From Nocardioides sp. zg-DK7169 (lineage in GTDB: Bacteria; Actinomycetota; Actinomycetes; Propionibacteriales; Nocardioidaceae), in the NCBI RefSeq assembly GCF_013155365.1, contig NZ_JABJRA010000003.1, positions 186,001 to 250,000 of the forward strand: a stretch of 64,000 bases of DNA, given 5' to 3'. Positions 38,439-46,570 of the stretch are shown piece by piece. The notes below the pieces were generated by a model. It made no database searches, had not been told where the DNA came from, and saw only the letters and a list, made by a program, of their open reading frames with translations. How positions within the stretch are numbered: position 1 is the first letter of the stretch; the number at the start of each line of letters is the position of its first letter. Position numbers and translations under genes: made by a program.

Positions 38439-39812
38439 ATGGGAGCACCTGCCTCGGGGACCACGCCCGCACCGACCAGTGCGCGCCGTGCCGTCGCCAG
38501 CAGCTTCGTCGGCACCGCCATCGAGTGGTACGACTTCTTCATCTACGGCACCGCCGCCGCCCTGGTCCTCGGTCCTCAGTTCTTCCCGACCGACTCCGAC
38601 CTGGCCAGCACCCTGTCGGCCTTCGCCACGCTCGCCGTGGGATTCATCGCACGTCCCTTCGGCAGCGTGATCATGGGCCACTTCGGTGACCGCACCGGTC
38701 GCAAGTCGATGCTCGTCATCTCGCTGTTCGTGATGGGTGGCGCGACCGTCGGCATCGGCCTGCTGCCGAACTACGACTCGATCGGCGCCTGGGCGCCGGT
38801 GCTGCTCGTCGTCCTGCGCTTCGTCCAGGGCATCGGCGTCGGCGGCGAGTGGGGTGGCGCGGTGCTGATGGCCACCGAGCACGCCCCGCCCGGCAAGGCC
38901 GGCCTCTACGGCTCCGCCCCGCAGATGGGTGTCCCGGCCGGCGTCCTGCTGGCCAACCTGGTCTACCTGGCCTGCACCCAGTCGATGAGCGAGGACGCGT
39001 TCCTCGAGTGGGGCTGGCGCATGCCGTTCCTGCTGAGCATCGTGCTCATCGGCGTCGCCATGTGGATCCGCCTCGGCGTCATGGAGAGCCCCGAGTTCGA
39101 GGCCGTCAAGGCCGACGAGCAGGTGGCCCGGATCCCGATCGTGGAGGTCCTCACCAAGAGCTGGCGCACCGTGCTGCTCGCCGGCGGCACGTTCATCGCC
39201 ACCAACGGCATCGCCTACGTCTTCATGGCCTACCTGCTGACCTACGGCACCAAGGAGCTCGACTTCGGCCGCGGCACCATGCTCGGCCTGCTGATCGCCG
39301 CCTGCCCGGTGTGGATGCTCGGCATGGGCGTCTCGGCGTACTGGTCCGACATCGTCGGTCGCCGCAAGATCTACGTCGCCTCGACGATCGCGCTGCTCGT
39401 GACCTCGGCGTTCTTCTTCACCCTCATCGACACCGCGTCGATCCCGGTGATGCTGCTCGCGATGATCCTGCTCGCCTTCGTCCTCGGCTGCACCGTCGGC
39501 CCGCAGTCGGCGCTCTTCGCCGAGCTGTTCCCGGCCCACGTGCGCTACAGCGGCGCCTCGCTCGGCTACCAGGTCGGCGCGATCCTCGGTGGCGGCATCG
39601 CCCCGTTCATGGCGACCTGGCTCTACGCCGAGTTCGGCACCAGCAACGCGATCTCCGCCTACTTCGTGCTGATCGCGCTGATCAGCCTCACCTGCACCCT
39701 CATCCTCCTGCGCCGTCCCCCGAGCGAGCTGACCGGCGCACCGGCCGGCGACGCCGCGCAGCCCGCCGAGCGCGCCGACGAGAGCGCCGTCCCGACAGGA
39801 GCCGCCCGATGA
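38439..39812 (+). CDS. MFS transporter, metabolite:H+ symporter type
   Basis: A 457-residue 12-helix major facilitator of the MHS subfamily (ShiA/ProP/KgtP-like). The opening SSFVGTAIEWYDFFIYGTAA is diagnostic, as are FGDRTGRKSML and RFVQGIGVGGEWGGA. It probably imports an aromatic or dicarboxylic acid that feeds the enzymes encoded downstream. The ATG follows a GAAAGG site. The stop overlaps the next start (ATGA). Confidence 0.9.
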   Translation: MGAPASGTTPAPTSARRAVASSFVGTAIEWYDFFIYGTAAALVLGPQFFPTDSDLASTLSAFATLAVGFIARPFGSVIMGHFGDRTGRKSMLVISLFVMGGATVGIGLLPNYDSIGAWAPVLLVVLRFVQGIGVGGEWGGAVLMATEHAPPGKAGLYGSAPQMGVPAGVLLANLVYLACTQSMSEDAFLEWGWRMPFLLSIVLIGVAMWIRLGVMESPEFEAVKADEQVARIPIVEVLTKSWRTVLLAGGTFIATNGIAYVFMAYLLTYGTKELDFGRGTMLGLLIAACPVWMLGMGVSAYWSDIVGRRKIYVASTIALLVTSAFFFTLIDTASIPVMLLAMILLAFVLGCTVGPQSALFAELFPAHVRYSGASLGYQVGAILGGGIAPFMATWLYAEFGTSNAISAYFVLIALISLTCTLILLRRPPSELTGAPAGDAAQPAERADESAVPTGAAR

Positions 39813-41704
39813 CCTCGCCGTACTTCCAGCCCCCGACGTACGAGCGCAGCCGCGTCGCCGAGCCGGCGCCGGACGCCGCCCCGCTGCCCGTGGTCGTCGT
39901 CGGTGCCGGCCCGGTCGGGATGAGCGTCGCCCTGGGCCTGGCCCAGCGCGGCATCCCCGTCACGGTCCTCGAGGCCGCCGACCAGGTGTCCTTCGGCAGT
40001 CGCGCGATCTGCATCTCGCGCCACAGCCTCGAGGTCGCCGACCGGCTCGGCTTCGGCGAGCGGCTCGCCGCCCTCGCCCTGGAGTGGCAGGGCGGGCGCA
40101 GCTACCACCGCGACCGCGAGGTCCTGCACTTCACGATGCCCCACGAGGCCGGCGACGTGCGGGCCCCGATGGTCAACGTCTCGCAGTCCGAGCTCGAGCA
40201 GATGATGGTCGAGACCCTCGAGAAGAACCCGCTCATCACCCTGCACTGGGGCACCCCGGTGGTCGGCGTCCAGCAGGACGCCGACGGCGCGCGGGTCACC
40301 GTCGACACCGTCGAGGGGGAGCGGACCCTGCGCGCGCAGTGGGTCGTCGCCGCCGACGGCGGACGCAGCGCGGTGCGCCAGCAGCTGGGGCTGCGCCTCG
40401 AGGGCACCAGCTACGAGGGCCGCTACGTCATCGCAGACATCCACTGGGTGTGCGACCTCCCTGCCGAGCGTCTGGTCTGGTTCGACCCGCCGAGCAACCC
40501 CGGCTCGACGGTGATCATGCACCGCCAGCCCAACGACATCTGGCGCATCGACTACCAGCTCGCCCCCGGCGACGACGCCGAGGTCGAGACCCAGGAGGAG
40601 CGGATCCGCGAGCGGATCGCCAAGCACCTCACCTGGCTGCGCCACGAGCAGCCGTGGACCCTGGAGTGGCACGGCTTCTACCAGGCCCGCGCGCTCGCGC
40701 TCCCGGACTTCGTGCACGGCCGGGTCGTCTTCACCGGCGACGCCGCCCACCTGGTGCCGATCTTCGGCGTGCGCGGGCTGAACTCCGGCATGGAGGACGC
40801 CGACACCCTGGTGTGGACCCTCGCCGCCGTGCTGCACGGCGACGCGGACCCGGCACTGCTCGCGGCGTACTCCGCCGAGCGTCACGACGCCTGGCAGCAG
40901 AACGTCGCCAACGCCGGCAAGTCCACCCTGGTGATGACGCCGGGCACCGACGGCTACCGCGCCACCCGCGACGCGCTCCTGGACCTCAGCGAGGTGCGCC
41001 CGGAGTTCAGCCACCTGCTGGATCCGCGTCAGAGCAGCGCCACCCACGCCCGCCGCTCGGCGCTCACCCTGGCCGACCCGGACGCCGCGACCGCCGACAT
41101 CGAGGCCGCCGGCCTGGTCGCGGGCGACCCGGTGCCGGACCGCCGGGTGCGCACCGCGCCCGGCAAGGAGTCCAGCGTGCACGAGGTGCGCGGGACCGGC
41201 TTCGGCATCTACGCCTTCGGCCCGCTCGACGAGTCGGCGCTGGAGTCCGTCTTCCAGCTCCGCGGGGACCTGGCCGCCGCCCTGCCGCACGAGGACGCCA
41301 CCGTCGTCATGGTCGGGCTCGGCGAGACCGAGCACTCGCTGGTGGACACCGACGGCGAGCTGGCCGCGGCCTGGGGCGCGGCTCCCGGCGAGGTCTTCGT
41401 GGTGCGTCCCGACGGGCTGCTCCTGGGCCGCGGGCGGGCCGGCGACCTGGGCGGCGTCCCGGCGCACCTGCGCGCCGGCGGCACCGCGAAGGCGCAGCGC
41501 GCCGAGGCCGCCGACCCCCGCGTCGGCCTCCCGCCGGAGCAGGCCGCGCGCGAGCAGGTCTGGCTCGCGGTCTCCGCCGCCCTCGACTCCGTCGCGGCCG
41601 ACGACCGTCCCGCCCTGCTCACCCGCCTCGCCCTGGTCCTCGGCGACCAGGTCGGTCCCGCCGCGCTGCGGGATGCGGTCGAGGCCGCCCGCGCGGCACG
41701 CTGA
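39809..41704 (+). CDS. FAD-dependent aromatic monooxygenase
   Basis: A 631-residue flavoprotein hydroxylase of the PheA/MhpA type. FAD motif VVGAGPVGMSVALGL, the middle motif VAADGGRSAVRQQLGL and the ribose-binding GDAAHLVPIFGVRGLNSGMEDAD are all present. The C-terminal 190 residues form a thioredoxin-like domain, as in phenol hydroxylase relatives. In this operon it could hydroxylate an aromatic acid (for instance a hydroxyphenylacetate) to homogentisate; that is inferred from context. It is translationally coupled to the transporter. Confidence 0.88.
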   Translation: MTSPYFQPPTYERSRVAEPAPDAAPLPVVVVGAGPVGMSVALGLAQRGIPVTVLEAADQVSFGSRAICISRHSLEVADRLGFGERLAALALEWQGGRSYHRDREVLHFTMPHEAGDVRAPMVNVSQSELEQMMVETLEKNPLITLHWGTPVVGVQQDADGARVTVDTVEGERTLRAQWVVAADGGRSAVRQQLGLRLEGTSYEGRYVIADIHWVCDLPAERLVWFDPPSNPGSTVIMHRQPNDIWRIDYQLAPGDDAEVETQEERIRERIAKHLTWLRHEQPWTLEWHGFYQARALALPDFVHGRVVFTGDAAHLVPIFGVRGLNSGMEDADTLVWTLAAVLHGDADPALLAAYSAERHDAWQQNVANAGKSTLVMTPGTDGYRATRDALLDLSEVRPEFSHLLDPRQSSATHARRSALTLADPDAATADIEAAGLVAGDPVPDRRVRTAPGKESSVHEVRGTGFGIYAFGPLDESALESVFQLRGDLAAALPHEDATVVMVGLGETEHSLVDTDGELAAAWGAAPGEVFVVRPDGLLLGRGRAGDLGGVPAHLRAGGTAKAQRAEAADPRVGLPPEQAAREQVWLAVSAALDSVAADDRPALLTRLALVLGDQVGPAALRDAVEAARAAR

Positions 41705-41760
41705 GAGCACCAGCCCACCACCACCCCCGTCCCCACCGACACGAGACAAGGCAGGCAACC

Positions 41761-42975
41761 ATGCCGTACTACCGCTCCGCCGGCTCGGTCCCCCCGAAGC
41801 GTCACACCCAGCACCGCACCCCCGAGGGCGGCCTGTACTACGAGGAGCTGATGGGCGAGGAGGGCTTCTCCTCGGACTCCTCGCTGCTGTACCACGTCAA
41901 CATCCCCTCCGCGGTCCTCGACGTGCGCGTGTGGGAGCTCGGCGACTCCTCGCTGACCCCGAACCACCCGCTGCGCCCGATCCACCTCGACACCCACGCC
42001 CTCTTCCCCGACGAGGAGTCGACCCGCGGCGTCGACGCGGTCACCGGCCGGCGCCTGCTGCTCGGCAACGCCGACGTGCGTCTCGCGTACGTCGTCGCCA
42101 CCGAGCCGAGCCCGTACTACCGCAACGCCATCGGCGACGAGTGCCTCTACGTCGAGGACGGCCGCGCACGTGTGGAGACCGTCTTCGGCGACATCGAGGC
42201 CGCCACCGGCGACTACGTGATCGTGCCCCGCGCCACGACGTACCGCGTGGTGCCCGAGGGTCCGGTGCGCATCTACGCGATCGAGGCGAACTCCCACATC
42301 GGCCCGCCGAAGCGGTTCCTCTCGAAGTTCGGCCAGCTGCTCGAGCACGCGCCGTACTGCGAGCGCGACCTGCGCGGCCCGAGCGAGCCCCGCGTGGTCG
42401 AGGGCAGCGAGGTCGAGGTCTACGTCAAGCACCGCACGTCTGCCGGGATCGTGGGCAGCGTGCACGTGCTGCCCGAGCACCCCTTCGACGTGGTGGGCTG
42501 GGACGGCTGCCTGTACCCCTACGCCTTCAACATCTCCGACTACGAGCCGATCACCGGCCGGGTGCACCAGCCGCCGCCGGCGCACCAGGTCTTCGAGGGG
42601 CAGAACTTCGTGATCTGCAACTTCGTGCCGCGCAAGGTCGACTACCACCCGCTCGCCATCCCGGTGCCCTACTACCACTCGAACGTCGACTCCGACGAGG
42701 TGATGTTCTACTGCGGCGGCGACTACGAGGCCCGCAAGGGCTCGGGGATCGGGCAGGGCTCGATCAGCCTGCACCCCGGCGGCCACGCCCACGGCCCGCA
42801 GCCGGGCGCCTACGAGCGCTCGATCGGTGCGGAGTTCTTCGACGAGCTCGCGGTCATGGTGGACACCTTCCGTCCCCTGGAGCTCGGCGAGGCCGGCCTG
42901 GCCACCGACGACGGGCGCTACGCCTACTCCTGGAGCGGCGGACGCCGCCTGGGCGACGACGGCGGCACCGCATGA
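41761..42975 (+). CDS. hmgA: Homogentisate 1,2-dioxygenase
   Basis: A 404-residue cupin-type iron dioxygenase that opens the ring of homogentisate to maleylacetoacetate. The opening MPYYRSAGSVPPKRHTQHR is characteristic. Probable iron ligands are His306 (PYYHSNVDSDEV), the nearby Glu313 and a His of GGHAHGP (342 or 344). The central YPYAFNISDYEPITGRVHQPP is conserved. Slightly shorter than animal and proteobacterial enzymes. The ATG has a GGCAGG site. It overlaps the next gene (ATGA). Confidence 0.9.
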   Translation: MPYYRSAGSVPPKRHTQHRTPEGGLYYEELMGEEGFSSDSSLLYHVNIPSAVLDVRVWELGDSSLTPNHPLRPIHLDTHALFPDEESTRGVDAVTGRRLLLGNADVRLAYVVATEPSPYYRNAIGDECLYVEDGRARVETVFGDIEAATGDYVIVPRATTYRVVPEGPVRIYAIEANSHIGPPKRFLSKFGQLLEHAPYCERDLRGPSEPRVVEGSEVEVYVKHRTSAGIVGSVHVLPEHPFDVVGWDGCLYPYAFNISDYEPITGRVHQPPPAHQVFEGQNFVICNFVPRKVDYHPLAIPVPYYHSNVDSDEVMFYCGGDYEARKGSGIGQGSISLHPGGHAHGPQPGAYERSIGAEFFDELAVMVDTFRPLELGEAGLATDDGRYAYSWSGGRRLGDDGGTA

Positions 42976-43871
42976 CGGCAGCCGAGCGCCTCCCCGCCGT
43001 CCTGCTGCAGGGCCTGTGCGACGACGCCGCGATCTTCCCGCCCGGCAACCTCGCGCTGGACCTCGCCGTGCCCGCGCACCTCGAGCACCTGCGCGCGCCG
43101 CACGCGTCGCTGGTGGGTCCCTTCATCGTCGCCGCCGCCCGCCTGGACGAGCTCGCGACGCTGGTCGCCGACCAGCCCGCCGGCTCCTTCGCGGTCGCGC
43201 TGACGGTGCCCGCCCTCGAGGCGCTCGCCCCGGCCCTCGCGGCCGCCGATGCGATCCCCGCCGTACGCGTCGAGGGCGTGGAGGTGGCCCTGGCCACCGA
43301 GACCGCCCCCGACGCGGTGGTGCCCGCCCTGGACGCCGCCCTGGCGGGTCGTCCCGGCACCACGGTGTTCGTGGAGGTGCCGCGCGACCGGCGCCGCCCG
43401 GACGTGATCGCGGCGCTGGCCGGTACGGCGTACCTCGCCAAGCTGCGCACCGGCGGGGTCCGTGCGGACCTGTACCCGGACGAGGCCGAGCTGGCCGAGG
43501 CGGTCGTCGCGACCGCGCGTGCCGGCGTGCCGTTCAAGGCCACCGCCGGGTTGCACCACGCGGTGCGCAACACCGACCCGGCCACCGGCTTCGAGCAGCA
43601 CGGCTTCGTCAACCTGATCGCCGCCGTCGACGCGGCGCTGGACGGTGCCGACGTCGAGGAGGTCCAGCGGCTGCTCGCCGAGCGCGACGGCCGTGTCCTG
43701 GCCGGGTTCCTGCTCGACGCGCTGGACGACGAGGCGGCGGCCCGGCTGCGCGCCCAGTTCCGCTCCTTCGGCACCTGCAGCATCGCCGAGCCGGTGGAGG
43801 AGCTCGCCGACCTCGGCCTGCTCGACCCCGCGCTCGTCCCCACCACCACCCCGGAAGGACCCACCCGATGA
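42972..43871 (+). CDS. Unknown protein encoded between hmgA and fahA
   Basis: A 299-residue protein I cannot assign to a named family. Repeating strand-helix units and the motifs AIFPPGN, YLAKLRTGGVRADLYP and FKATAGLHHAVRN suggest a TIM-barrel-like fold with a Lys/Arg-lined pocket. It overlaps hmgA and fahA by ATGA at both ends, so it belongs to the pathway. The operon lacks a maleylacetoacetate isomerase gene; this protein could supply that step, or serve another substrate. It has neither the glutathione-transferase nor, as far as I can see, the DinB pattern of known isomerases. Confidence 0.75.
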   Translation: MTAAERLPAVLLQGLCDDAAIFPPGNLALDLAVPAHLEHLRAPHASLVGPFIVAAARLDELATLVADQPAGSFAVALTVPALEALAPALAAADAIPAVRVEGVEVALATETAPDAVVPALDAALAGRPGTTVFVEVPRDRRRPDVIAALAGTAYLAKLRTGGVRADLYPDEAELAEAVVATARAGVPFKATAGLHHAVRNTDPATGFEQHGFVNLIAAVDAALDGADVEEVQRLLAERDGRVLAGFLLDALDDEAAARLRAQFRSFGTCSIAEPVEELADLGLLDPALVPTTTPEGPTR

Positions 43872-45061
43872 CCACCGTCACCGCCCCCGAGGGGTCGGAG
43901 TTCGGCCTGCAGAACCTGCCCTACGGCGTCTACTCCGTGGGATCCGGTCCGCGCCGGGTCGCCACCCGGCTCGGCGACACCGTGGTCGACCTCGGCATCC
44001 TGCTCGCCGACCTCCCGGAGGCCGCGGCGCTGGCCGGCCCGACGCTGAACCCGTTCATGGCCGCCGGCCACGAGCGCTGGGTCGCCGTCCGCGCCGCGAT
44101 CGCCGAGCGGCTGCGCGGCGACGTCGCGCCCGAGGCGCTGCACGACGTGTCCGCGGTGACGCTGCACCTGCCGTTCGAGGTCGCCGACTACGTCGACTTC
44201 TACGCCTCCGAGCACCACGCGTCGAACCTGGGCCGGCTCTTCCGCCCCCAGAACCCCGACCCGCTGATGCCGAACTGGAAGCACCTGCCGGTCGGCTACC
44301 ACGGCCGCTCCGCCTCCGTCGTGGTCTCCGGCACCGACATCGTGCGCCCCTGCGGCCAGCGCAAGGGCCCGCAGGACCCCGAGCCGGTCTTCGGCCCGTC
44401 GGTGCGCCTGGACATCGAGGCCGAGCTCGGCTTCGTGGTCGGCACCGGGAACGCGATGGGGGAGCGCATCGACGTCGAGGACGCGGAGCGCCACATCTTC
44501 GGCGTGGTGCTGTTCAACGACTGGTCCGCGCGCGACATCCAGGCCTGGGAGTACGTCCCGCTCGGCCCGAACCTGGGCAAGTCGTTCGCCTCGACCGTCT
44601 CGCCGTGGGTGGTCCCGATGCTCGCCCTGGCCGACGCCAAGGTCGCCACCCCGGCCCAGGACCCGACGCCGCTGCCGTACCTGGCGATGGAGCAGCCCTG
44701 GGGCCTCGACGTCGACCTCGCGGTCGAGTGGAACGGCGACGTGGTCACCCGCCCGCCGTACAAGGAGATGTACTGGTCGCCCGCGCAGATGCTCGCGCAC
44801 CTGACCGTCAACGGGGCGCCGACGCGCACCGGCGACCTGTTCGCCTCCGGCACCATCTCCGGGCCGGAGAAGGACCAGCGCGGCGCGTTCATCGAGCTCA
44901 CCTGGGGCGGCGCCGAGCCGGTCCAGGTCGCGGGGGAGGAGCGCACCTTCCTGCTCGACGGCGACGAGGTGGTCCTCACCGCCACGGCCCCCGGGCCCGC
45001 CGGGACCCGCCTCGGGTTCGGCGAGGCGCGCGCCCGCATCCTCCCCGCCCGACAGGCCTGA
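43868..45061 (+). CDS. fahA: Fumarylacetoacetase
   Basis: A 397-residue fumarylacetoacetate hydrolase, last step of the homogentisate route (to fumarate and acetoacetate). The catalytic/metal region DYVDFYASEHHASNLGRL, the substrate loop LPVGYHGRSASVV, metal ligands in RLDIEAELGFVVG and VLFNDWSARDIQAWEY, and LTVNGAPTRTGDLFASGTISGP are all clear. It is coupled to the preceding unknown gene. A strong terminator hairpin follows. Confidence 0.95.
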   Translation: MTTVTAPEGSEFGLQNLPYGVYSVGSGPRRVATRLGDTVVDLGILLADLPEAAALAGPTLNPFMAAGHERWVAVRAAIAERLRGDVAPEALHDVSAVTLHLPFEVADYVDFYASEHHASNLGRLFRPQNPDPLMPNWKHLPVGYHGRSASVVVSGTDIVRPCGQRKGPQDPEPVFGPSVRLDIEAELGFVVGTGNAMGERIDVEDAERHIFGVVLFNDWSARDIQAWEYVPLGPNLGKSFASTVSPWVVPMLALADAKVATPAQDPTPLPYLAMEQPWGLDVDLAVEWNGDVVTRPPYKEMYWSPAQMLAHLTVNGAPTRTGDLFASGTISGPEKDQRGAFIELTWGGAEPVQVAGEERTFLLDGDEVVLTATAPGPAGTRLGFGEARARILPARQA

Positions 45062-45076
45062 CCTGTCCGACGAACG

Positions 45077-45121
45077 GGCGGCGGCCCGGACACCCTCCCC
45101 CCTCCCGTCCGGGCCGCCGCC
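45077..45121 (+). terminator. Terminator hairpin of the homogentisate operon
   Basis: GGCGGCGGCCCGGAC and GTCCGGGCCGCCGCC form a perfect 15-base stem with a 15-base pyrimidine-rich loop, 15 bases after the fahA stop. No T-run. Confidence 0.7.
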
Positions 45122-45180
45122 TCCCGTCCGTGTCGACGACCGACACGCACCCCGTCTCGGGCGGAGCCTGTAGCGCGCCG

Positions 45181-45199
45181 TGTAACTAGCAGTTACATT
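45181..45199 (+). promoter_or_regulatory. Operator palindrome over the -10 of the acyl-CoA dehydrogenase operon
   Basis: TGTAACT-AGC-AGTTACA (45181-45197) is a perfect 7-base inverted repeat. The -10 hexamer TACATT (45194-45199) overlaps its right arm and ends six bases before the ATG. Binding there would block transcription; a TetR-type repressor of fatty-acid genes is likely but not encoded next to it. Confidence 0.75.
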
Positions 45200-45205
45200 G
45201 GCGCC

Positions 45206-46570
45206 ATGTCCCTCATCCAGAGCCTGCGCCCGGGCGGTCGGCACGGCCTGTCCAGCCAGGAGTCCCGCGACCCCCTCGGCTACGCGGTCGCGGCGCTCGG
45301 GCGCCTCGCCCAGAGCGACCTCCTCGACCGCGTCGGCCTGCGGCGCCCCACCGAGCGGGCCGTCTTCACCGCGGCCCGTGGCGGCTTCCGCGCCGCCACG
45401 GCCGCCGGCCGCGCCTTCCAGCGCGCCGGCTCGGCGCGCACGCCCGGTCGGCGCGCCCCGGCCGCGCAGGCCGGGGACGTCTTCGACCTCACCCCCACGC
45501 CGGACGAGCAGGCACTGCTCGACGTCGTCCGCGAGTACGCCGCGGAGCGGGTGCGTCCCGCCGCCGCCCAGGCCGACGCGGAGTGCGCGGCCCCGCCGGA
45601 GCTGCTCCTCGCCGGCGAGGAGCTCGGGCTGCCCCTGCTCGGGGTGCCCGAGGAGCTCGGCGGCATCTTCGAGACCCGGTCCGCCGTCGCCGGCACCCTG
45701 GTCGCGGAGGCGCTGGCCCACGGCGACCTGGGGCTGGCCGTCTCCCACCTCGCACCCGGAGCGGTGGCCACGGCGCTGGCGTTGTGGGGCAACCAGGAGC
45801 AGCAGCAGACCTACCTGCCCGCCTTCACCGACCGCGGCGCACCGGCGGCCGCGCTGGCACTCACCGAGCCCCGGGTGCTCCTCGACGTGCTCGAGCCCGC
45901 GACCCGCGCCGTACGACGCGGGGACCGGCTGGTGCTCGACGGCGTGAAGTCCGCGGTGCCGCGCGGCGCGGAGGCCGAGCTCTTCGTGGTGGGCGCGATG
46001 CTCGACGACAGCCCCGTGCTGGTGCTGGTCGAGTCCTCCGCCGCCGGCCTGAGCGTCGAGGCCGACCCGTCGATGGGTGTGCGGGCGGCCGGGCTGACCA
46101 CGCTGAGGCTCGACGGTGTCTCCGTGCCGGCCGGCGCGGTGCTCGGGGACGCCGGAGGCGCGGCGTACCGCGAGTGCGTGCGCCTCTCGCGGCTGGCCTG
46201 GTGCGCGCTCACGGTGGGCGTCGGGCAGGCGGTGCTCGACCACGTCACGCCGTACGTCAAGGAGCGCGAGGCGTTCGGCGAGCCGGTCGCGCACCGCCAG
46301 TCGGTCGCGTTCGCGGTGGCCGACATGGCCATCGAGCTCCAGGCGATGCGGCTGCTGACCTGGAAGGCGGCCTCCCTGGCCGCCGCCGGGCGGGAGCACT
46401 CCCGCGAGGTCGCCCTCGCGCGGCGCCTGTGCACCGACAAGGGGATGCGGATCGGCCTCGACGGCGTCCAGCTGCTCGGTGGCCACGGGTTCGTCAAGGA
46501 GCACCCGGTGGAGCGGTGGTACCGCGACCTGCGGGCGATCGGCGTGATGGAAGGTGCGGTGCTGGTCTGA
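45206..46570 (+). CDS. Acyl-CoA dehydrogenase-like subunit A (probably non-catalytic)
   Basis: A 454-residue acyl-CoA dehydrogenase-fold protein with a 75-residue Ala/Arg-rich N-terminal extension. The FAD-binding TEPxxGSD segment is replaced by LTEPRVLLDV, and the protein stops at IGVMEGAVLV, lacking the usual EGTxxIQ tail. These losses suggest a structural subunit that pairs with the next gene's product, as in heteromeric FadE pairs of mycobacteria. The next gene starts in its stop codon (TGATG). Expression is under the TGTAACT-AGC-AGTTACA operator. Confidence 0.85.
   Translation: MSLIQSLRPGGRHGLSSQESRDPLGYAVAALGRLAQSDLLDRVGLRRPTERAVFTAARGGFRAATAAGRAFQRAGSARTPGRRAPAAQAGDVFDLTPTPDEQALLDVVREYAAERVRPAAAQADAECAAPPELLLAGEELGLPLLGVPEELGGIFETRSAVAGTLVAEALAHGDLGLAVSHLAPGAVATALALWGNQEQQQTYLPAFTDRGAPAAALALTEPRVLLDVLEPATRAVRRGDRLVLDGVKSAVPRGAEAELFVVGAMLDDSPVLVLVESSAAGLSVEADPSMGVRAAGLTTLRLDGVSVPAGAVLGDAGGAAYRECVRLSRLAWCALTVGVGQAVLDHVTPYVKEREAFGEPVAHRQSVAFAVADMAIELQAMRLLTWKAASLAAAGREHSREVALARRLCTDKGMRIGLDGVQLLGGHGFVKEHPVERWYRDLRAIGVMEGAVLV

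Noticed and set aside
37305..39539. Upstream extension of the peptide deformylase frame to about 944 codons
   Set aside because: The extension runs antisense through the LysR and MFS genes, has no motifs, and the real start is marked by a -10 element eight bases before ATG 37304.
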